From Acidimicrobiia bacterium (lineage in GTDB: Bacteria > Actinomycetota > Acidimicrobiia > Acidimicrobiales > Aldehydirespiratoraceae): a stretch of 64,000 nucleotides of DNA. Of this stretch, positions 7,110 through 17,109 are shown piece by piece (within the stretch, counting starts at the first letter, position 1; each line of letters opens with the position of its first letter). Under the pieces are notes generated by a model. The model did not search any database. It saw only the letters and a program-made list of their open reading frames with translations, and was not told the origin of the DNA. The translations under genes and the position numbers were made by a program. The stretch lies in the NCBI GenBank assembly GCA_022828135.1, contig JAJEJB010000051.1, positions 1 through 64,000 of the forward strand. The letters are read 5' to 3'.

Positions 7110-8324
7110 GTGCCCCGCGATCGCCGCTCCCGCTCCCGCTCCCGTTCCCGCGGCCGCGCCGCGGCGTCCTACCGCTACATCGACTCCGACCAGGGGCTGC
7201 GAGACGTGGTGGGCGCGGTCGCCTCCGAGCCCCGCTTCGCGCTCGACACCGAGTTTCACCGGGAGCGCACCTACCGGCCCCAGGCAGCGTTGATCCAGGT
7301 TGCCTGGCCCGGGGACCTGGTTCTCATAGATCCGCTGGCGGTGGATGTGGCCCCTCTGGCCGAGGTCTTCGGAGCGGGCGGTCTTATGGTCGCCCACGCG
7401 GCGGGACAGGACTTGGAGGTGCTCGAACACTGCTGCGGGGCAGTGCCCGGCCGCATCTTCGACACGCAGATCGCGGCCGGTTTCCTGGGCCTCGGCACGC
7501 CCGCGCTGTCTTCGCTCTATGAGAGCGAGATCGGCTGGAGGCCCCCGAAGGCGGACCGGCTCACCGACTGGCTGGCACGGCCGCTGAAGGCTTCGCAACT
7601 CGACTACGCGGCCAGCGATGTGATGCACCTGCTGGAGATCCACGAACGGCTCGCCGCTCGGCTCGAGGAGTTGGGCCGGCAGGACTGGGCCGAAGCGGAG
7701 TTCGAGCTGCTGCTCGAACGCAACCGGCAGGGCCAGCGACCCGAGGAAGCCTGGTCCCGGCTCAAGGAGGTGCGACATCTGAGACGCCGCGACCTGCCCG
7801 TGGTCCGATCGGTGGCGATGTGGCGTGAGCTGCGGGCGGCCAAGGTCAATCAACCGGTCCGCCATGTCCTGTCAGACGTCGCGGTGGTGTCAATCTCACA
7901 GGCCGCGCCCCAAACAACCGAGGAGTTGGCCGCGGTGCGGGGCGTGGGGGAGGGCGTGGCCCGCGGCCGTCTGGGGCCTGCCATCCTCAATGCGGTCGCC
8001 GACGGGCTCGCGTCCGACTGGCGCCCGCCCCCGAAGCGCACTGCCCGCACCGAGGCGGCCGACCGCCTCCGCCCGGCCGTGGGCCTGGTGACCTCCTGGG
8101 TGAGCCAGCTCGCCCGCAACCGCATGATCGAGCCGTCGCTGCTGGCCACTCGGGCCGACATCGAAGCCCTGATCCGTGGTGACGCAGACGCTCGGCTGGC
8201 CCGGGGCTGGCGTTCGGAGATGGTGGGTGAGCCGCTGCGACGGCTGGTCGCGGGCGAGGCCGCGCTGGCCTTCGACAACGGCCAGCTCGTGCTCGAGGAG
8301 CGCAGCCGCCGGCCGGTGGCCTGA
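7110..8324 (+). CDS. rnd: Ribonuclease D-type 3'-5' exoribonuclease
   Basis: A 404-residue DEDDy exonuclease. Exo I is in ALDTEFHRERTYRP, Exo II in VAHAAGQDLEVL, and Exo III in DYAASDVMHL; an HRDC-like helical domain follows in the C-terminal half. RNase D trims the 3' ends of tRNA and other stable RNAs. The GTG at 7110, 8 nt after the upstream gene, gives an N-terminus with a run of Arg-Ser dipeptides (residues about 5-15), encoded by a short CCCGCT/CCCGTT repeat and absent from typical RNase D. This may be a basic RNA-binding tail, or the true start may lie further in, though no good alternative start is seen before the conserved YRYIDSD. Confidence 0.9.
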   Translation: MPRDRRSRSRSRSRGRAAASYRYIDSDQGLRDVVGAVASEPRFALDTEFHRERTYRPQAALIQVAWPGDLVLIDPLAVDVAPLAEVFGAGGLMVAHAAGQDLEVLEHCCGAVPGRIFDTQIAAGFLGLGTPALSSLYESEIGWRPPKADRLTDWLARPLKASQLDYAASDVMHLLEIHERLAARLEELGRQDWAEAEFELLLERNRQGQRPEEAWSRLKEVRHLRRRDLPVVRSVAMWRELRAAKVNQPVRHVLSDVAVVSISQAAPQTTEELAAVRGVGEGVARGRLGPAILNAVADGLASDWRPPPKRTARTEAADRLRPAVGLVTSWVSQLARNRMIEPSLLATRADIEALIRGDADARLARGWRSEMVGEPLRRLVAGEAALAFDNGQLVLEERSRRPVA

Positions 8325-8381
8325 CCACATTCCGACCAGCCCCGCGGTTGCGGTTCGGGTGGGCCGGTGGCACCGGTCCGG

Positions 8382-8387
8382 TACAAT
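8382..8387 (+). promoter_or_regulatory. Putative -10 box of small acidic protein gene
   Basis: TACAAT, a near-consensus -10 hexamer and rare in this GC-rich sequence, lies 38 nt before the GTG at 8426. A GGGAGTTGGG ribosome binding site follows, so this transcript should have a short leader. Confidence 0.5.
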
Positions 8388-8425
8388 AAGAGCTCTGCGA
8401 AATCCGTCAAACCGGGAGTTGGGCC

Positions 8426-8617
8426 GTGAAGAAGGGGCGACACCGAAGGTATGAGGAAGCCCGCAAGTTCAAGCGCTCGCAGGCAGACGATCTCCAAGGG
8501 CTGATCGAATCCTTCAACGAGCCGGACGACTACGTGAAGCCCGAGCACGCGTCCTGGGCGGAGGAATTCGCCGACGAGGAGCTCGCCGAGGCGGAGCTCT
8601 CCGCCGACGACGACTGA
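8426..8617 (+). CDS. Small hypothetical protein, basic N-terminus and acidic C-terminus
   Basis: A 63-residue protein. The first 20 residues are strongly basic (MKKGRHRRYEEARKFKRS); the rest is acidic and ends ADDD. This layout resembles the short actinobacterial DUF3073 proteins, but the match is loose and I do not assign it. The GTG start has a purine-rich GGGAGTTGGG sequence upstream and a good -10 box, so it is likely a well-expressed real gene. It stands alone between rnd and the convergent ClC gene. Confidence 0.65.
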   Translation: MKKGRHRRYEEARKFKRSQADDLQGLIESFNEPDDYVKPEHASWAEEFADEELAEAELSADDD

Positions 8618-8647
8618 CGTTCAATCCCTGGGTCGCCTCCCGGGCGC

Positions 8648-10345
8648 TCAGCCCTCGGTGCCCTCGGTCTCCTCGAGGATCTCGCCGAGCCGCACAACGT
8701 CGTCCTCGGTGACTACGCCGATGAAGTTGCCGGCGCTGTCGGTCACGGCCAGCACCTCGACGTCAGCCGCCTCCATAGCCACCACCGCGTCGCGAACAGT
8801 CCACGAGGGCGACCCGGCGGGCAGGTCCGTCGTCATCACCGACTCGACTGAGGTGGTCTCCCACTCGTCTCGGCTCACGGAGGACAGCCGCGAGAGCTGG
8901 GCCATTCCCAGATAAGCGCTGCCCGACACCACCGGCACCACCCGCTCGCGCCGGCCCAGAACGTGCATATACACGAACTCCGACACGGTCGCATCGGGTG
9001 GGACCGTCAGCACGTCGGTGGTGAGGATCGAGCTCAGCGGTAGGGTGAAGCGCTGCTCGATATGGCCCAGCCGCCTGGATCGCTGGTACTCGGTGACCGA
9101 GGACCGGCCGCCCACCACCTGGCTCACCGCGGCGGCAACCAGCGCAGGCACCACGAATGCGGCCGCACCGGTGGATTCGGCCACGAACATCACCGCCGCG
9201 ATAGGGGCCCGGTAGCCGGCCCCGAGGAACGCGGCGAGGCCGAGCGTGGCGTACAGGCCGGTGGACTCCGCGTCCAGGGCCACGCCGACGAACTGACCGG
9301 AGATCACGCCCAGAGTGGCCAGCGGGATGAACAGGCCGCCGACACCGTCGCCCAGCACCGTGGCCAGGGTGGCCGCCACCCTGATCCCGAAGAGCAGCGC
9401 GATCAGCTCCAGCGCGTCCTGCTGAACGACCCATTCCATGGCCCTGGTGCCGGGCCCGAGGCTGAGAACCTCGTCGAAGGCGGCGTCGGCCAGCAAGGCG
9501 AGGCCCGCCATGACCACTGCGGCCGCCGCGGCCCTCCTGGGCCAGGACACCGTGTGGGTGGCGTGCTTGGCCTGCCGAACCAGCCAGGCGAAGCCCCGGC
9601 CGCCGAGCCCCGCGGCGATCCCCAGTATCAGCGCTCCCAGCAGATCGCCGAGCTGCACGTCGAGCATGGCGGCGGCATCGTTGGCATCGACGGGACCCTC
9701 GCCCAGGAACGGGACGACGGGGGTGCTGCCCACCAGGAACACGAACGTGACGTAGCTTGCGGCCGACGCAATGAGCGACGGGAGCAGAGCCTGGGGGGTC
9801 ACGTCGTCGTGGTAGGGGGCCTCGAGGGCGAATATGACGCCGGTGGCCGGGGTCTTGAACACCGCTGCCACCCCGGCCGCGGCGCCCGCGGTGAGCAGCA
9901 GGCGAGCCTCGTCGCGCCGGAAGAACCGCCCTAGGCGTCGATGGACGAACAGCCCGACCGACGATCCGGCGTACAGTGACGGGCCCTCAAGGCCCACCGC
10001 GCCACCGGAGCCGATGGTGGCGATCCCCGCCAGCAGCTTGGCCGGCAGGAACCGGATGGGAATGCTGGGATGGCGGTCATGGAACGCCCTGACGTACTCG
10101 TCGGAGGTGGAGCCCGACGTGCCGCCGCCCACGGTGCGCAACAGCAGCTTGGACGCCACGATGCCGACGACGGGGGCCAGCGCGAGCACGACCAGGTGCT
10201 GTTCCAGCACCCGCTCGAGCACCATGTGGAGCGCCACCGTCTCGAATGCGGCCACCACCAGCGCCACGATCACGCCGGTGGCCGCCGACGCGGCCAGCAG
10301 GCGCGGGTTGCGGGCCTGGCGAAGGGTCTTAGTTAGCGGCCGCAT
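8648..10345 (-). CDS. ClC-type chloride channel/antiporter with CBS domains
   Basis: A 565-residue ClC-family membrane protein. The gating-glutamate motif appears as GLEGP and the GxFxP motif as GGLFIPLATLG, with about ten membrane helices before residue 420. Presence of the gating Glu supports Cl-/H+ exchange rather than a passive channel. The C-terminal 130 residues hold two CBS domains (for example GVVTEDDVVRLGE), which usually sense adenine nucleotides. The first selectivity motif is atypical (GGGTSGSTSDEY instead of GSGIPE), so ion preference is uncertain. The start at 10345 is 29 bp from a divergent small gene. Confidence 0.9.
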   Translation of the reverse strand: MRPLTKTLRQARNPRLLAASAATGVIVALVVAAFETVALHMVLERVLEQHLVVLALAPVVGIVASKLLLRTVGGGTSGSTSDEYVRAFHDRHPSIPIRFLPAKLLAGIATIGSGGAVGLEGPSLYAGSSVGLFVHRRLGRFFRRDEARLLLTAGAAAGVAAVFKTPATGVIFALEAPYHDDVTPQALLPSLIASAASYVTFVFLVGSTPVVPFLGEGPVDANDAAAMLDVQLGDLLGALILGIAAGLGGRGFAWLVRQAKHATHTVSWPRRAAAAAVVMAGLALLADAAFDEVLSLGPGTRAMEWVVQQDALELIALLFGIRVAATLATVLGDGVGGLFIPLATLGVISGQFVGVALDAESTGLYATLGLAAFLGAGYRAPIAAVMFVAESTGAAAFVVPALVAAAVSQVVGGRSSVTEYQRSRRLGHIEQRFTLPLSSILTTDVLTVPPDATVSEFVYMHVLGRRERVVPVVSGSAYLGMAQLSRLSSVSRDEWETTSVESVMTTDLPAGSPSWTVRDAVVAMEAADVEVLAVTDSAGNFIGVVTEDDVVRLGEILEETEGTEG

Positions 10346-10361
10346 CCGTCTGGGCTGCCTT

Positions 10362-10367
10362 TATGGT
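10362..10367 (+). promoter_or_regulatory. Putative -10 box, leaderless small gene
   Basis: TATGGT is followed by 7 nt and the ATG at 10375. It supports that start over an in-frame ATG at 10363, which would overlap the box. Confidence 0.45.
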
Positions 10368-10374
10368 GTCAGGC

Positions 10375-10578
10375 ATGGTTGATAAGCGTCATGATATTTC
10401 AGAGCGGCTCTCGGCCATCGCCGAGGAGATCGCGGATCTGGCACTTGAGAGCTTGCGGGGTTCCATTGAGGCGGGCGAGACGAGGTCGTCGGACGAAGAG
10501 AAGCGCCTCACTCGGGCCCGGCGAGCCGTCGAGAAGGCCGCATACCTGCTTCGGTCCGATCTGTCACCGCCCGCGTGA
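10375..10578 (+). CDS. Small hypothetical helical protein
   Basis: A 67-residue soluble, charged, probably helical protein ([20 protein letters not shown] and [15 protein letters not shown]). No family was recognised. The start is chosen by the TATGGT box 7 nt upstream. It diverges from the ClC gene and its 3' end overlaps the convergent cysNC by 15 bp. Confidence 0.55.
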   Translation: MVDKRHDISERLSAIAEEIADLALESLRGSIEAGETRSSDEEKRLTRARRAVEKAAYLLRSDLSPPA

Positions 10579-12504
10579 ACCGGAGGCTAGCGGGCCGCCA
10601 CCGCGACGCGGCCCGCGGATGAGCGCCAGCACCTCGTCGACAACCTGCGCCGCGGCGCGGCCGACGTCCGTCGAGGCGGTGTCGATGCGGAGTTCAGGCG
10701 CGGCGGGCGGCTCGTAGGGTGCCGACACTCCGGTCAAGTCGGGGATGACGCCGGCCCTCGCCTTGGCATAGAGGCCTTTGGGGTCGCGCTCTTCGCAGAC
10801 GTCGAGCGGCGCGTCCACGAACACCTCCATGAAGGTGCCCGCGGGATGAAGGTTCCTCACCCGGTCGCGGTCCTGGCGGTAGGGCGAGATGAACGCGGCC
10901 AGCACGACGGCGCCGTACCGGTGCAGCAGGGCGGCCACCTCCCCGGCCCGGCGGATGTTCTCGGCCCGGTCCTCGGGTGAGAACCCGAGATCGGCGTTGA
11001 GTCCGAAACGCAGGTTGTCGCCGTCGAGCACGCAGGCGAAGACTCCGGCCGCGGCCAACTCGGCCTCGGCCGCTCTGGCCAGGGTGGACTTCCCCGAGCC
11101 CGGCAGCCCGGTGAACCAGACCGTCAGGGCGCGATGGCCCAGCAGCTTCGCCCGCGTCTGGGGCGACACCCGGCCGGCGCTGGGAATGATGTGGGCGGCA
11201 CGGGTCGCCGCCTTGATCATTCCCGCGGCCACGGTGGCGTTGTCGCGCGGGTCGATGAGGATGAACGACCCCGTGATCCGGTTCTGCTCGTAAGGGTCGA
11301 ACATGAGCTCGGCGTCGGTTCGCAGCGTCACCGAGGCGATGTCGTTGAGTGTCATGGACGACGCCGGCGCGGAGGTGAGCGTGTCGACGTCCAGGCGGCG
11401 GACGGGCTCGGTCACGCGGCAGCGCAGGCTCTGGCCGGCCTGCTGCAGCTGGTAGTCCCGGCCGACCATCAGGTCGGACCCCGACATCCAGACCAGCGTC
11501 GCGGTGAACTCGCGGGCCCGTTCGGGCGGCCGGTCGGGGCTGCACAGGATGTCGCCCCGGCCGATGTCGATCGGCTCGGCCGTGGTCACGGTCACGGCCC
11601 GGCCCGGCCCGGCCTCGTCAAGGTCGCCGTCGAAGGTGACGATCCGCTCGACGGTGGTGATGAGGCCCGAGGGCTCGATCCGCACATCATCTCCCGGTCG
11701 CAGCGTTCCCGAGCAGACAGTCCCCGCGTATCCCCGGAAGCTCTGGTCGGGCCGGATGACCAGCTGCACCGGCAGTCGCAGCACGTCGAAGTGCTCCGGT
11801 GCGGCAGCCGGGCCGGCGGCGGGACCCACCTCCACCTGCTCGAGGTGCTCTATGAGGCTGGGCCCGTCGTACCACGGCATGTTTCCGCCCCGTTCAACGA
11901 TGCAGTCGCCATGCAGCGCGGACATGGGAATGCACACGGGGGCGGGCAGTCCGAGCGCGCCGGCAAGATCGGAGACCTCGGCCGCGATCGCGTCGAACCG
12001 GTCCTCGGCGTAGCCGACGAGGTCCATCTTGTTGACGGCCACGACGACCGCCCTAATGCCCAGCAGGCTCACTATGGCGCTGTGACGCCGGGTCTGGGAG
12101 GTCACACCCTTGGCTACGTCGACGAGTATCACGGCCAGGTCCGCGGTGGAGGCGCCCGTGGCCATATTGCGGGTGTACTGCTCGTGGCCGGGAGCGTCGG
12201 CGATGATGAAGCTCCGCCTCCGGGTCGAGAAGTACAGGTGGGCGACGTCGATGGTGATGCCCTGCTCCCGCTCCGCCTTGAGGCCGTCGGCCAGCAGGGC
12301 CAGGTCGACCTGCCCCCCGGCATGGCCCGAGACGGTCGAGTCCTTGAGCACCGCAGCCAGATAGTCGTCGTAGAGGAGGTCCGAGTCGTGCAGGAGCCGC
12401 CCGATGAGCGTCGACTTGCCGTCATCCACCGAGCCGCACGTGAGCAGGCGCAGCAGATCGTCCCGGAGCGGTGAGCCACGGTCCGAAGCCCGCAGCGAGG
12501 CCAT
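10564..12504 (-). CDS. cysNC: Bifunctional sulfate adenylyltransferase GTPase subunit/APS kinase
   Basis: A 646-residue fusion. The N-terminal part is the GTPase subunit CysN with G1 [25 protein letters not shown] and NKMDLV, followed by EF-Tu-like barrels. The C-terminal part (from about residue 450) is APS kinase CysC with [13 protein letters not shown]. With CysD it activates sulfate to APS and then to PAPS in the cytoplasm. The start at 12504 overlaps the cysD stop in TGATG, so the two are translationally coupled. PAPS reductase and sulfate transporter genes are not in the window. Confidence 0.95.
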   Translation of the reverse strand: MASLRASDRGSPLRDDLLRLLTCGSVDDGKSTLIGRLLHDSDLLYDDYLAAVLKDSTVSGHAGGQVDLALLADGLKAEREQGITIDVAHLYFSTRRRSFIIADAPGHEQYTRNMATGASTADLAVILVDVAKGVTSQTRRHSAIVSLLGIRAVVVAVNKMDLVGYAEDRFDAIAAEVSDLAGALGLPAPVCIPMSALHGDCIVERGGNMPWYDGPSLIEHLEQVEVGPAAGPAAAPEHFDVLRLPVQLVIRPDQSFRGYAGTVCSGTLRPGDDVRIEPSGLITTVERIVTFDGDLDEAGPGRAVTVTTAEPIDIGRGDILCSPDRPPERAREFTATLVWMSGSDLMVGRDYQLQQAGQSLRCRVTEPVRRLDVDTLTSAPASSMTLNDIASVTLRTDAELMFDPYEQNRITGSFILIDPRDNATVAAGMIKAATRAAHIIPSAGRVSPQTRAKLLGHRALTVWFTGLPGSGKSTLARAAEAELAAAGVFACVLDGDNLRFGLNADLGFSPEDRAENIRRAGEVAALLHRYGAVVLAAFISPYRQDRDRVRNLHPAGTFMEVFVDAPLDVCEERDPKGLYAKARAGVIPDLTGVSAPYEPPAAPELRIDTASTDVGRAAAQVVDEVLALIRGPRRGGGPLASGSRGR

Positions 12505-13463
12505 CAGAAGTAGCCCTCCCGCTTCTTCTCCTCCATGGAGCCCGACTGGTCGTGGTCTATCACCCGGCCCTCCCGTTCGGAGCGGGTGGCGCCTGCCATC
12601 TCGGCCGCGACCTCAGACACGGTGGCCGCGGTCGACTCGACCGCGCCGGTGAGCGGGTAGCACCCCAGCGTGCGGAAGCGCACCGACCGTGTCTCGGGCC
12701 GTTCGCCGGCCTCGAACCTGAACCGGTCGTCGTCCACCATTACCAGGGTCCCGTCCCGCTCGACCACCGGTCTCGGCGCGGCGAAGTACAGCGGCACGAC
12801 CTCAATGCCGTTGGCCGCGATGTAGTGCCACACGTCCAACTCGGTCCAGTTGCTCAACGGGAACACCCGGATGCTCTCGCCGGCGGAGATCCGGCCGTTG
12901 TAGTGGTTCCACAGCTCGGGCCGCTGGTTCCTCGGATCCCATCGGTGGAGCCGGTCCCGGAAGCTGAAGACCCGCTCCTTGGCCCGCGAGCGCTCCTCGT
13001 CGCGTCGCGCCCCGCCGAACGCCGCGTCGTAGCGGCCGGCGTCGAGGGCCTGCTTGAGGGCCTGGGTCTTCATCACGTCGGTGTAGTGCTGCGAGGAGTG
13101 GTCGAACGGGTTGATCTGTGCCGCGACCCCGTCGGGGTTGGTGTACACCACCAATTCGAAGCCGATCTCGTCGGCCATCCGGTCCCGGAACGCGATCATC
13201 TCGGAGAACTTCCAAGTCGTGTCGATGTGCAGCAACGGGAAAGGGATCGGGCCGGGGTGGAACGCCTTGCGGGCCAGGTGCAGCATCACCGAGCTGTCCT
13301 TGCCGATCGAGTAGAGCATCACGGGGTTGCTGAACTGCGCTCTGACCTCGCGGATGATGTGGATGCTCTCGTCCTCGAGCCGCCGCAGCCGGTCCGGGAA
13401 CTCCCCGGCCTCGGGGCGGCTAAGAGGGGCGGGAGGCGACTTGGAGTTCGTCGGCCTTGTCAC
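12504..13463 (-). CDS. cysD: Sulfate adenylyltransferase subunit 2
   Basis: A 319-residue PP-loop ATP sulfurylase subunit, forming APS from ATP and sulfate together with CysN. The signature [19 protein letters not shown], the [14 protein letters not shown] segment and the C-terminal REGYF are typical. The conserved part begins near residue 25; no internal start precedes it, so the first 44 nt overlap the end of the tal gene. The order tkt-tal-cysD-cysNC looks like one operon. Confidence 0.95.
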   Translation of the reverse strand: MTRPTNSKSPPAPLSRPEAGEFPDRLRRLEDESIHIIREVRAQFSNPVMLYSIGKDSSVMLHLARKAFHPGPIPFPLLHIDTTWKFSEMIAFRDRMADEIGFELVVYTNPDGVAAQINPFDHSSQHYTDVMKTQALKQALDAGRYDAAFGGARRDEERSRAKERVFSFRDRLHRWDPRNQRPELWNHYNGRISAGESIRVFPLSNWTELDVWHYIAANGIEVVPLYFAAPRPVVERDGTLVMVDDDRFRFEAGERPETRSVRFRTLGCYPLTGAVESTAATVSEVAAEMAGATRSEREGRVIDHDQSGSMEEKKREGYF

Positions 13464-14538
13464 CGAGCACCCCGAGAAGCTCGTCGAAGCTCTTGGCGAA
13501 AGCGGCGACGCCCTCGTCCTCGAGTTGCGCGGTGACGGCTTCGAGGTCGACGCCCACGGCTGCGATCCGGTCGAGCACGTCGACGGCCTCGTCGATTCCC
13601 GATTCGAGCGTGGGCTCGACGGTGCCGTGGTGCTCGAAGGCCTCCAGCGTGGCGTCGGGGAGCGTGTTCACCGTGCCGGCGCCGATCAGCTCGTCGACGT
13701 AGAGCGTGTCGGGATAGGCCGGGTTCTTGGTCGATGTGCTCGCCCACAGCAGGCGCTGGGGCCGGGCCCCTCGGGCGGCCAGCGCCTTCCATCGCGGCCC
13801 GGAGCAGAGCCTCTGGAAGTGGGAGTATGCGACCTTGGCGTTGGCGATGGCCGCCTTGCCCCGCAACTGCAGCGCTTCGTCGGTGCCGATGGCCTCAAGG
13901 CGCCGGTCCACCTCCGTGTCGATCCTCGACACGAAGAACGACGCGACGCTGGACACTCTCGACAGATCCCCGGACCTCCGCTCGAGCCCGGACATGTAGG
14001 CGTCGGCCACCTCGAGGTAGCGCTCAACGCTGAAGATCAACGTGACATTGATGCTGTTGCCCTCTGCGATCATCTGGGAGATGGGAGCGAGACCCTCAGC
14101 CGTTCCTGGAATCTTCACGTAGAGGTTGGGTAGCGCGAGCTGATCGTGCAGGTTCCGGGCGGCTTCGGCGGTGGCTTCGCCGTCCCGGGCAAGATCGGGC
14201 GCGACCTCCACCGACACATAGCCGTCGAGGCCCTCGGACTCGTCGTAGACCCCGCGCAGGACCGCGGCCGCAGCCGATATGTCGGAGGTGACCAGGCGCC
14301 AGTAGGAAGACTCGACGTCGAGCCCGGCATCGATGGAGGACCGGAACTCTTCGTCGTAGTCGGCGGTGGCGGTGATGGCCTTCTGGAATATCGACGGGTT
14401 CGACGTCAAGCCCCGGACACCCTGCTGGACCCATCTCTGGAGATCCCCGCCGGTGATCCAGCCCCTGCGGATGTTGTCCAGCCAGGGACTCTGGCCGCAA
14501 CGTCCGTAGAGCTCGTGCAGTCTGGTGTTCGCAGTCAT
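13420..14538 (-). CDS. tal: Transaldolase
   Basis: A 372-residue actinobacterial-type transaldolase, moving a three-carbon dihydroxyacetone unit between sugar phosphates in the non-oxidative pentose phosphate pathway. Seen are [26 protein letters not shown], the Schiff-base lysine in [12 protein letters not shown], and [24 protein letters not shown] ribosome binding site precedes the ATG. It lies 22 nt after tkt and overlaps cysD by 44 nt. Confidence 0.95.
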   Translation of the reverse strand: MTANTRLHELYGRCGQSPWLDNIRRGWITGGDLQRWVQQGVRGLTSNPSIFQKAITATADYDEEFRSSIDAGLDVESSYWRLVTSDISAAAAVLRGVYDESEGLDGYVSVEVAPDLARDGEATAEAARNLHDQLALPNLYVKIPGTAEGLAPISQMIAEGNSINVTLIFSVERYLEVADAYMSGLERRSGDLSRVSSVASFFVSRIDTEVDRRLEAIGTDEALQLRGKAAIANAKVAYSHFQRLCSGPRWKALAARGARPQRLLWASTSTKNPAYPDTLYVDELIGAGTVNTLPDATLEAFEHHGTVEPTLESGIDEAVDVLDRIAAVGVDLEAVTAQLEDEGVAAFAKSFDELLGVLGDKADELQVASRPS

Positions 14539-14560
14539 CTCGACCTCGTCTCATCCGACA

Positions 14561-16534
14561 TCACAGCACAGCTCTCCGGACCGCGCCGGCCAGCAGGGCC
14601 CGGGCCCTGTCGGCCACGTTGGAGGCGGAGATCCCGAGCTGCTCCATCACCACCGCGCCGGGCGCCGAGGCGCCGAAGCGGTCGATGCCTACCGCCTCGT
14701 CGGTCCAGCGGCTCCAACCCATGGTGCTGCCCGCCTCCACCGCCAATGACGGGAGGTCGGGCCGAAGCACCCGGGCCTGCTCGGGGTAGGGCTGCTCCGC
14801 GAACAGCTCCCACGACGGCAGCGACGCCACACGAGCTGCGACTCCTTCGGCGGCCAGGATCGCGGCCGCGTCGCAGCACACCGCCACCTCGCTGCCCGTC
14901 CCCACCAGCGTCAGGCTGGGCTCGTCGGGCTCTCGCAGCGCGTAGCCGCCCGCCGCGACCGCGTCGGCCCGGGTGCCCTCGAGCACGGGCACACCCTGGC
15001 GGGTGAGAATCAGAGCGGTCGGACCCTCGGATTCCACCGCCACCCGCCAGGCCCCCACCGTCTCGGTGGCGTCGGCGGGCCTGATGACCCGTAGTCCCGG
15101 TATGGCTCGGAGCGAGGCCACGTGCTCGATCGGCTGGTGGGTGGGGCCGTCCTCTCCCACGCCCACCGAGTCGTGGCTCCACACGAAGATGACCTTGGCT
15201 TCCGACAGCGCGGCGAGCCGCACCGCGGGCCGCATGTAGTCGGCGAACACCAGGAACGTGCCCACCACCGGTATGGCGCCGCCGTGCAGGGCCATGCCGT
15301 TGGCGATGGCCCCCATGGCGTGCTCGCGCACGCCGAAGTAGATCTGCCGGCCGCCTGGCCCGCCGGCCGAGAACACCCCGGTGTCGGCCATGGCGGTGCC
15401 GGTGCTGCCGGTCAGGTCGGCGGCGCCGCCGGTGAGTCCGGGCACCACCGGCAGCAAGGACTGCAAGGCGGCGCCGGAGGCCTTGCGGGTGGCGACGGAC
15501 TGGCCCGGCTGGAATGACGGCAGCGAGTCCTCCCAGCCGGCCCGGCCGGTCGCGGCCAGACACGCCTCCAGGCCGTCGCGGTCGCCGTCGAAGGCGGCGG
15601 CGCGGGCCTCCCAGGCGAAGCGCTCGTCCTGGCCCGCGGTCCCGGCGCGGCGGTAGTAGTCGAGCACCTCGGAAGGCACGTGGAACGTCTCCGTGGCGGG
15701 CAGTCCCATCAAGTCCTTGGTGGCCGCGATCTCCTCGTCGAGGATGGCGTAGCCGTGCGCGGCCGGCGTTCCCGATGCCTGGGGCGCGGGATGGGCGATC
15801 ACGGAACGCAGGATCACCAATGACGGGCGGTCCTCGATGGCGGCTGCGTCGCGCAGCCCGGCTTCCAGCCCGTCGAGGTCCTCGGCCGCATCGCCGAGCT
15901 CGATGACATGCCAGCCGTAGGCCCGGAAGCGGGCCGCGGCGTCGTCGGAGAGGGCCAGGTCGGTGCCGCCGTCGATGGTGACCTCGTTGTCGTCGTAGAC
16001 CACCACCAGCCGGCCCAGGCCCAGGTGTCCCGCCAGCGAAGCGGCCTCGTGGCTGACACCCTCGGACAGGTCGCCGTCGCCGGCTATCACGAAGATGCGG
16101 TGGTCGCAGACATCGGTGCCGTAGCGGGTTCGCATCTGGCTCTCGGCGACGGCCATGCCCACCGCGTTGGCGATGCCCTGACCGAGCGGGCCGGTGGTCA
16201 CCTCCACCCCCGGTGTGCAGCCGACCTCGGGATGGCCGGGTGTGGGCGACCCCCACTGCCGGAAGTTCCTCAGATCCTCGAGGGTCAGGCCGTGGCCGGT
16301 CAGGTAGAGCATGGCGTACTGCAGGATCGAGGCGTGGCCGGCCGAGAGCACGAACCGGTCCCGGTCGGGCCAGTCCGGCCGCTGGGCGTCGTAGCGCATG
16401 ATCCGGGTCCACAGCACGTGGGCGAGCGGAGCCAAGGCCATGGCGGTTCCCTGGTGGCCCGAGCGCGCCGCATGGGGCGCGTCCATGGCCAGCGCCTTGA
16501 CAACGTTGATTCCAAGCCTCTCGATGGAAGTCAC
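14561..16534 (-). CDS. tkt: Transketolase
   Basis: A 657-residue thiamine-diphosphate enzyme transferring two-carbon units in the pentose phosphate pathway. Motifs are SAGHASILQYAML, GCTPGVEVTTGPLGQG, the ThDP motif GDGDLSEGVSHEA ending in DDNEVTIDG, and the catalytic REHAMGAIANGMA. The first substrate-binding motif reads SGHQG instead of the common SGHPG. The GTG at 16534 was chosen because a GGAGG lies 4 nt before it; an ATG 10 codons upstream lacks one. First gene of the tkt-tal-cysD-cysNC run. Confidence 0.95.
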   Translation of the reverse strand: MTSIERLGINVVKALAMDAPHAARSGHQGTAMALAPLAHVLWTRIMRYDAQRPDWPDRDRFVLSAGHASILQYAMLYLTGHGLTLEDLRNFRQWGSPTPGHPEVGCTPGVEVTTGPLGQGIANAVGMAVAESQMRTRYGTDVCDHRIFVIAGDGDLSEGVSHEAASLAGHLGLGRLVVVYDDNEVTIDGGTDLALSDDAAARFRAYGWHVIELGDAAEDLDGLEAGLRDAAAIEDRPSLVILRSVIAHPAPQASGTPAAHGYAILDEEIAATKDLMGLPATETFHVPSEVLDYYRRAGTAGQDERFAWEARAAAFDGDRDGLEACLAATGRAGWEDSLPSFQPGQSVATRKASGAALQSLLPVVPGLTGGAADLTGSTGTAMADTGVFSAGGPGGRQIYFGVREHAMGAIANGMALHGGAIPVVGTFLVFADYMRPAVRLAALSEAKVIFVWSHDSVGVGEDGPTHQPIEHVASLRAIPGLRVIRPADATETVGAWRVAVESEGPTALILTRQGVPVLEGTRADAVAAGGYALREPDEPSLTLVGTGSEVAVCCDAAAILAAEGVAARVASLPSWELFAEQPYPEQARVLRPDLPSLAVEAGSTMGWSRWTDEAVGIDRFGASAPGAVVMEQLGISASNVADRARALLAGAVRRAVL

Positions 16535-16634
16535 CGGCCCTCCAACCGCGGGCACTCCGCGCACGCGCGGCCCACCATAGCTATTGCCAGCGACTCGAAG
16601 GGGGAGGAGCCTGTGACCCTGTTGCGGCCGTCCG

Positions 16635-17021
16635 CTATCCCGGGGGCGGCAGCAGGGTGTAGGGGACTACCGTCACCGGTCCGGCATCGATGCGAGCCCG
16701 GGCCTCGACCGTTCCGTACTCGGCGAACTCGAGTTCGGCCCGGACCAGCCGGTAGTTGAACTTCCCCGGCTCCACCTGCAGCGGCTGCACGTTGCGGGCG
16801 ATCCGCTCCTCGTCCCGGAAGTAGGTGACCTCGAGAGCCCCGACGCCGGGTTCGTCGGGAGCGCAGCGAACGATCACCACTAGGTGGGGGGCCCACACCA
16901 GCGGCAGCTCGGTGGGGGCGACCGCCGAGAACTGCACGCCGGTCAGGTCGATGCGGGTGGACGGTCCCGGCACCTGGCGGAGCTGGATGTCGTCGATGAA
17001 CAAGGTGGCCACGATGTCCAT
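16635..17021 (-). CDS. Hypothetical protein, probable beta-sandwich
   Basis: A 128-residue soluble protein of unknown function. Alternating hydrophobic patterns (VATLFIDDIQLR, LVVIVRCAP, VTVVPYTLLPPP) suggest a beta-rich fold. Only one cysteine, no signal peptide and no catalytic motif are seen. A GCGAGGACC ribosome binding site lies upstream of the ATG. It diverges from dacB and follows tkt with a 100-bp gap on the same strand. Confidence 0.6.
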   Translation of the reverse strand: MDIVATLFIDDIQLRQVPGPSTRIDLTGVQFSAVAPTELPLVWAPHLVVIVRCAPDEPGVGALEVTYFRDEERIARNVQPLQVEPGKFNYRLVRAELEFAEYGTVEARARIDAGPVTVVPYTLLPPPG

Positions 17022-17096
17022 GGTCGGGTCCTCGCTTGAGCGGCTGAAGAGTTCCCCGACGCTACCGAGTCAATCCACGCACCTGGCCGGGCGGCG

Positions 17097-17102
17097 TACG
17101 AT
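17097..17102 (+). promoter_or_regulatory. Putative -10 box, leaderless dacB
   Basis: TACGAT overlaps an in-frame ATG at 17101 and lies 7 nt before the ATG at 17110, favouring the latter as the true start. Confidence 0.45.
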
Positions 17103-17109
17103 GGCGAGG

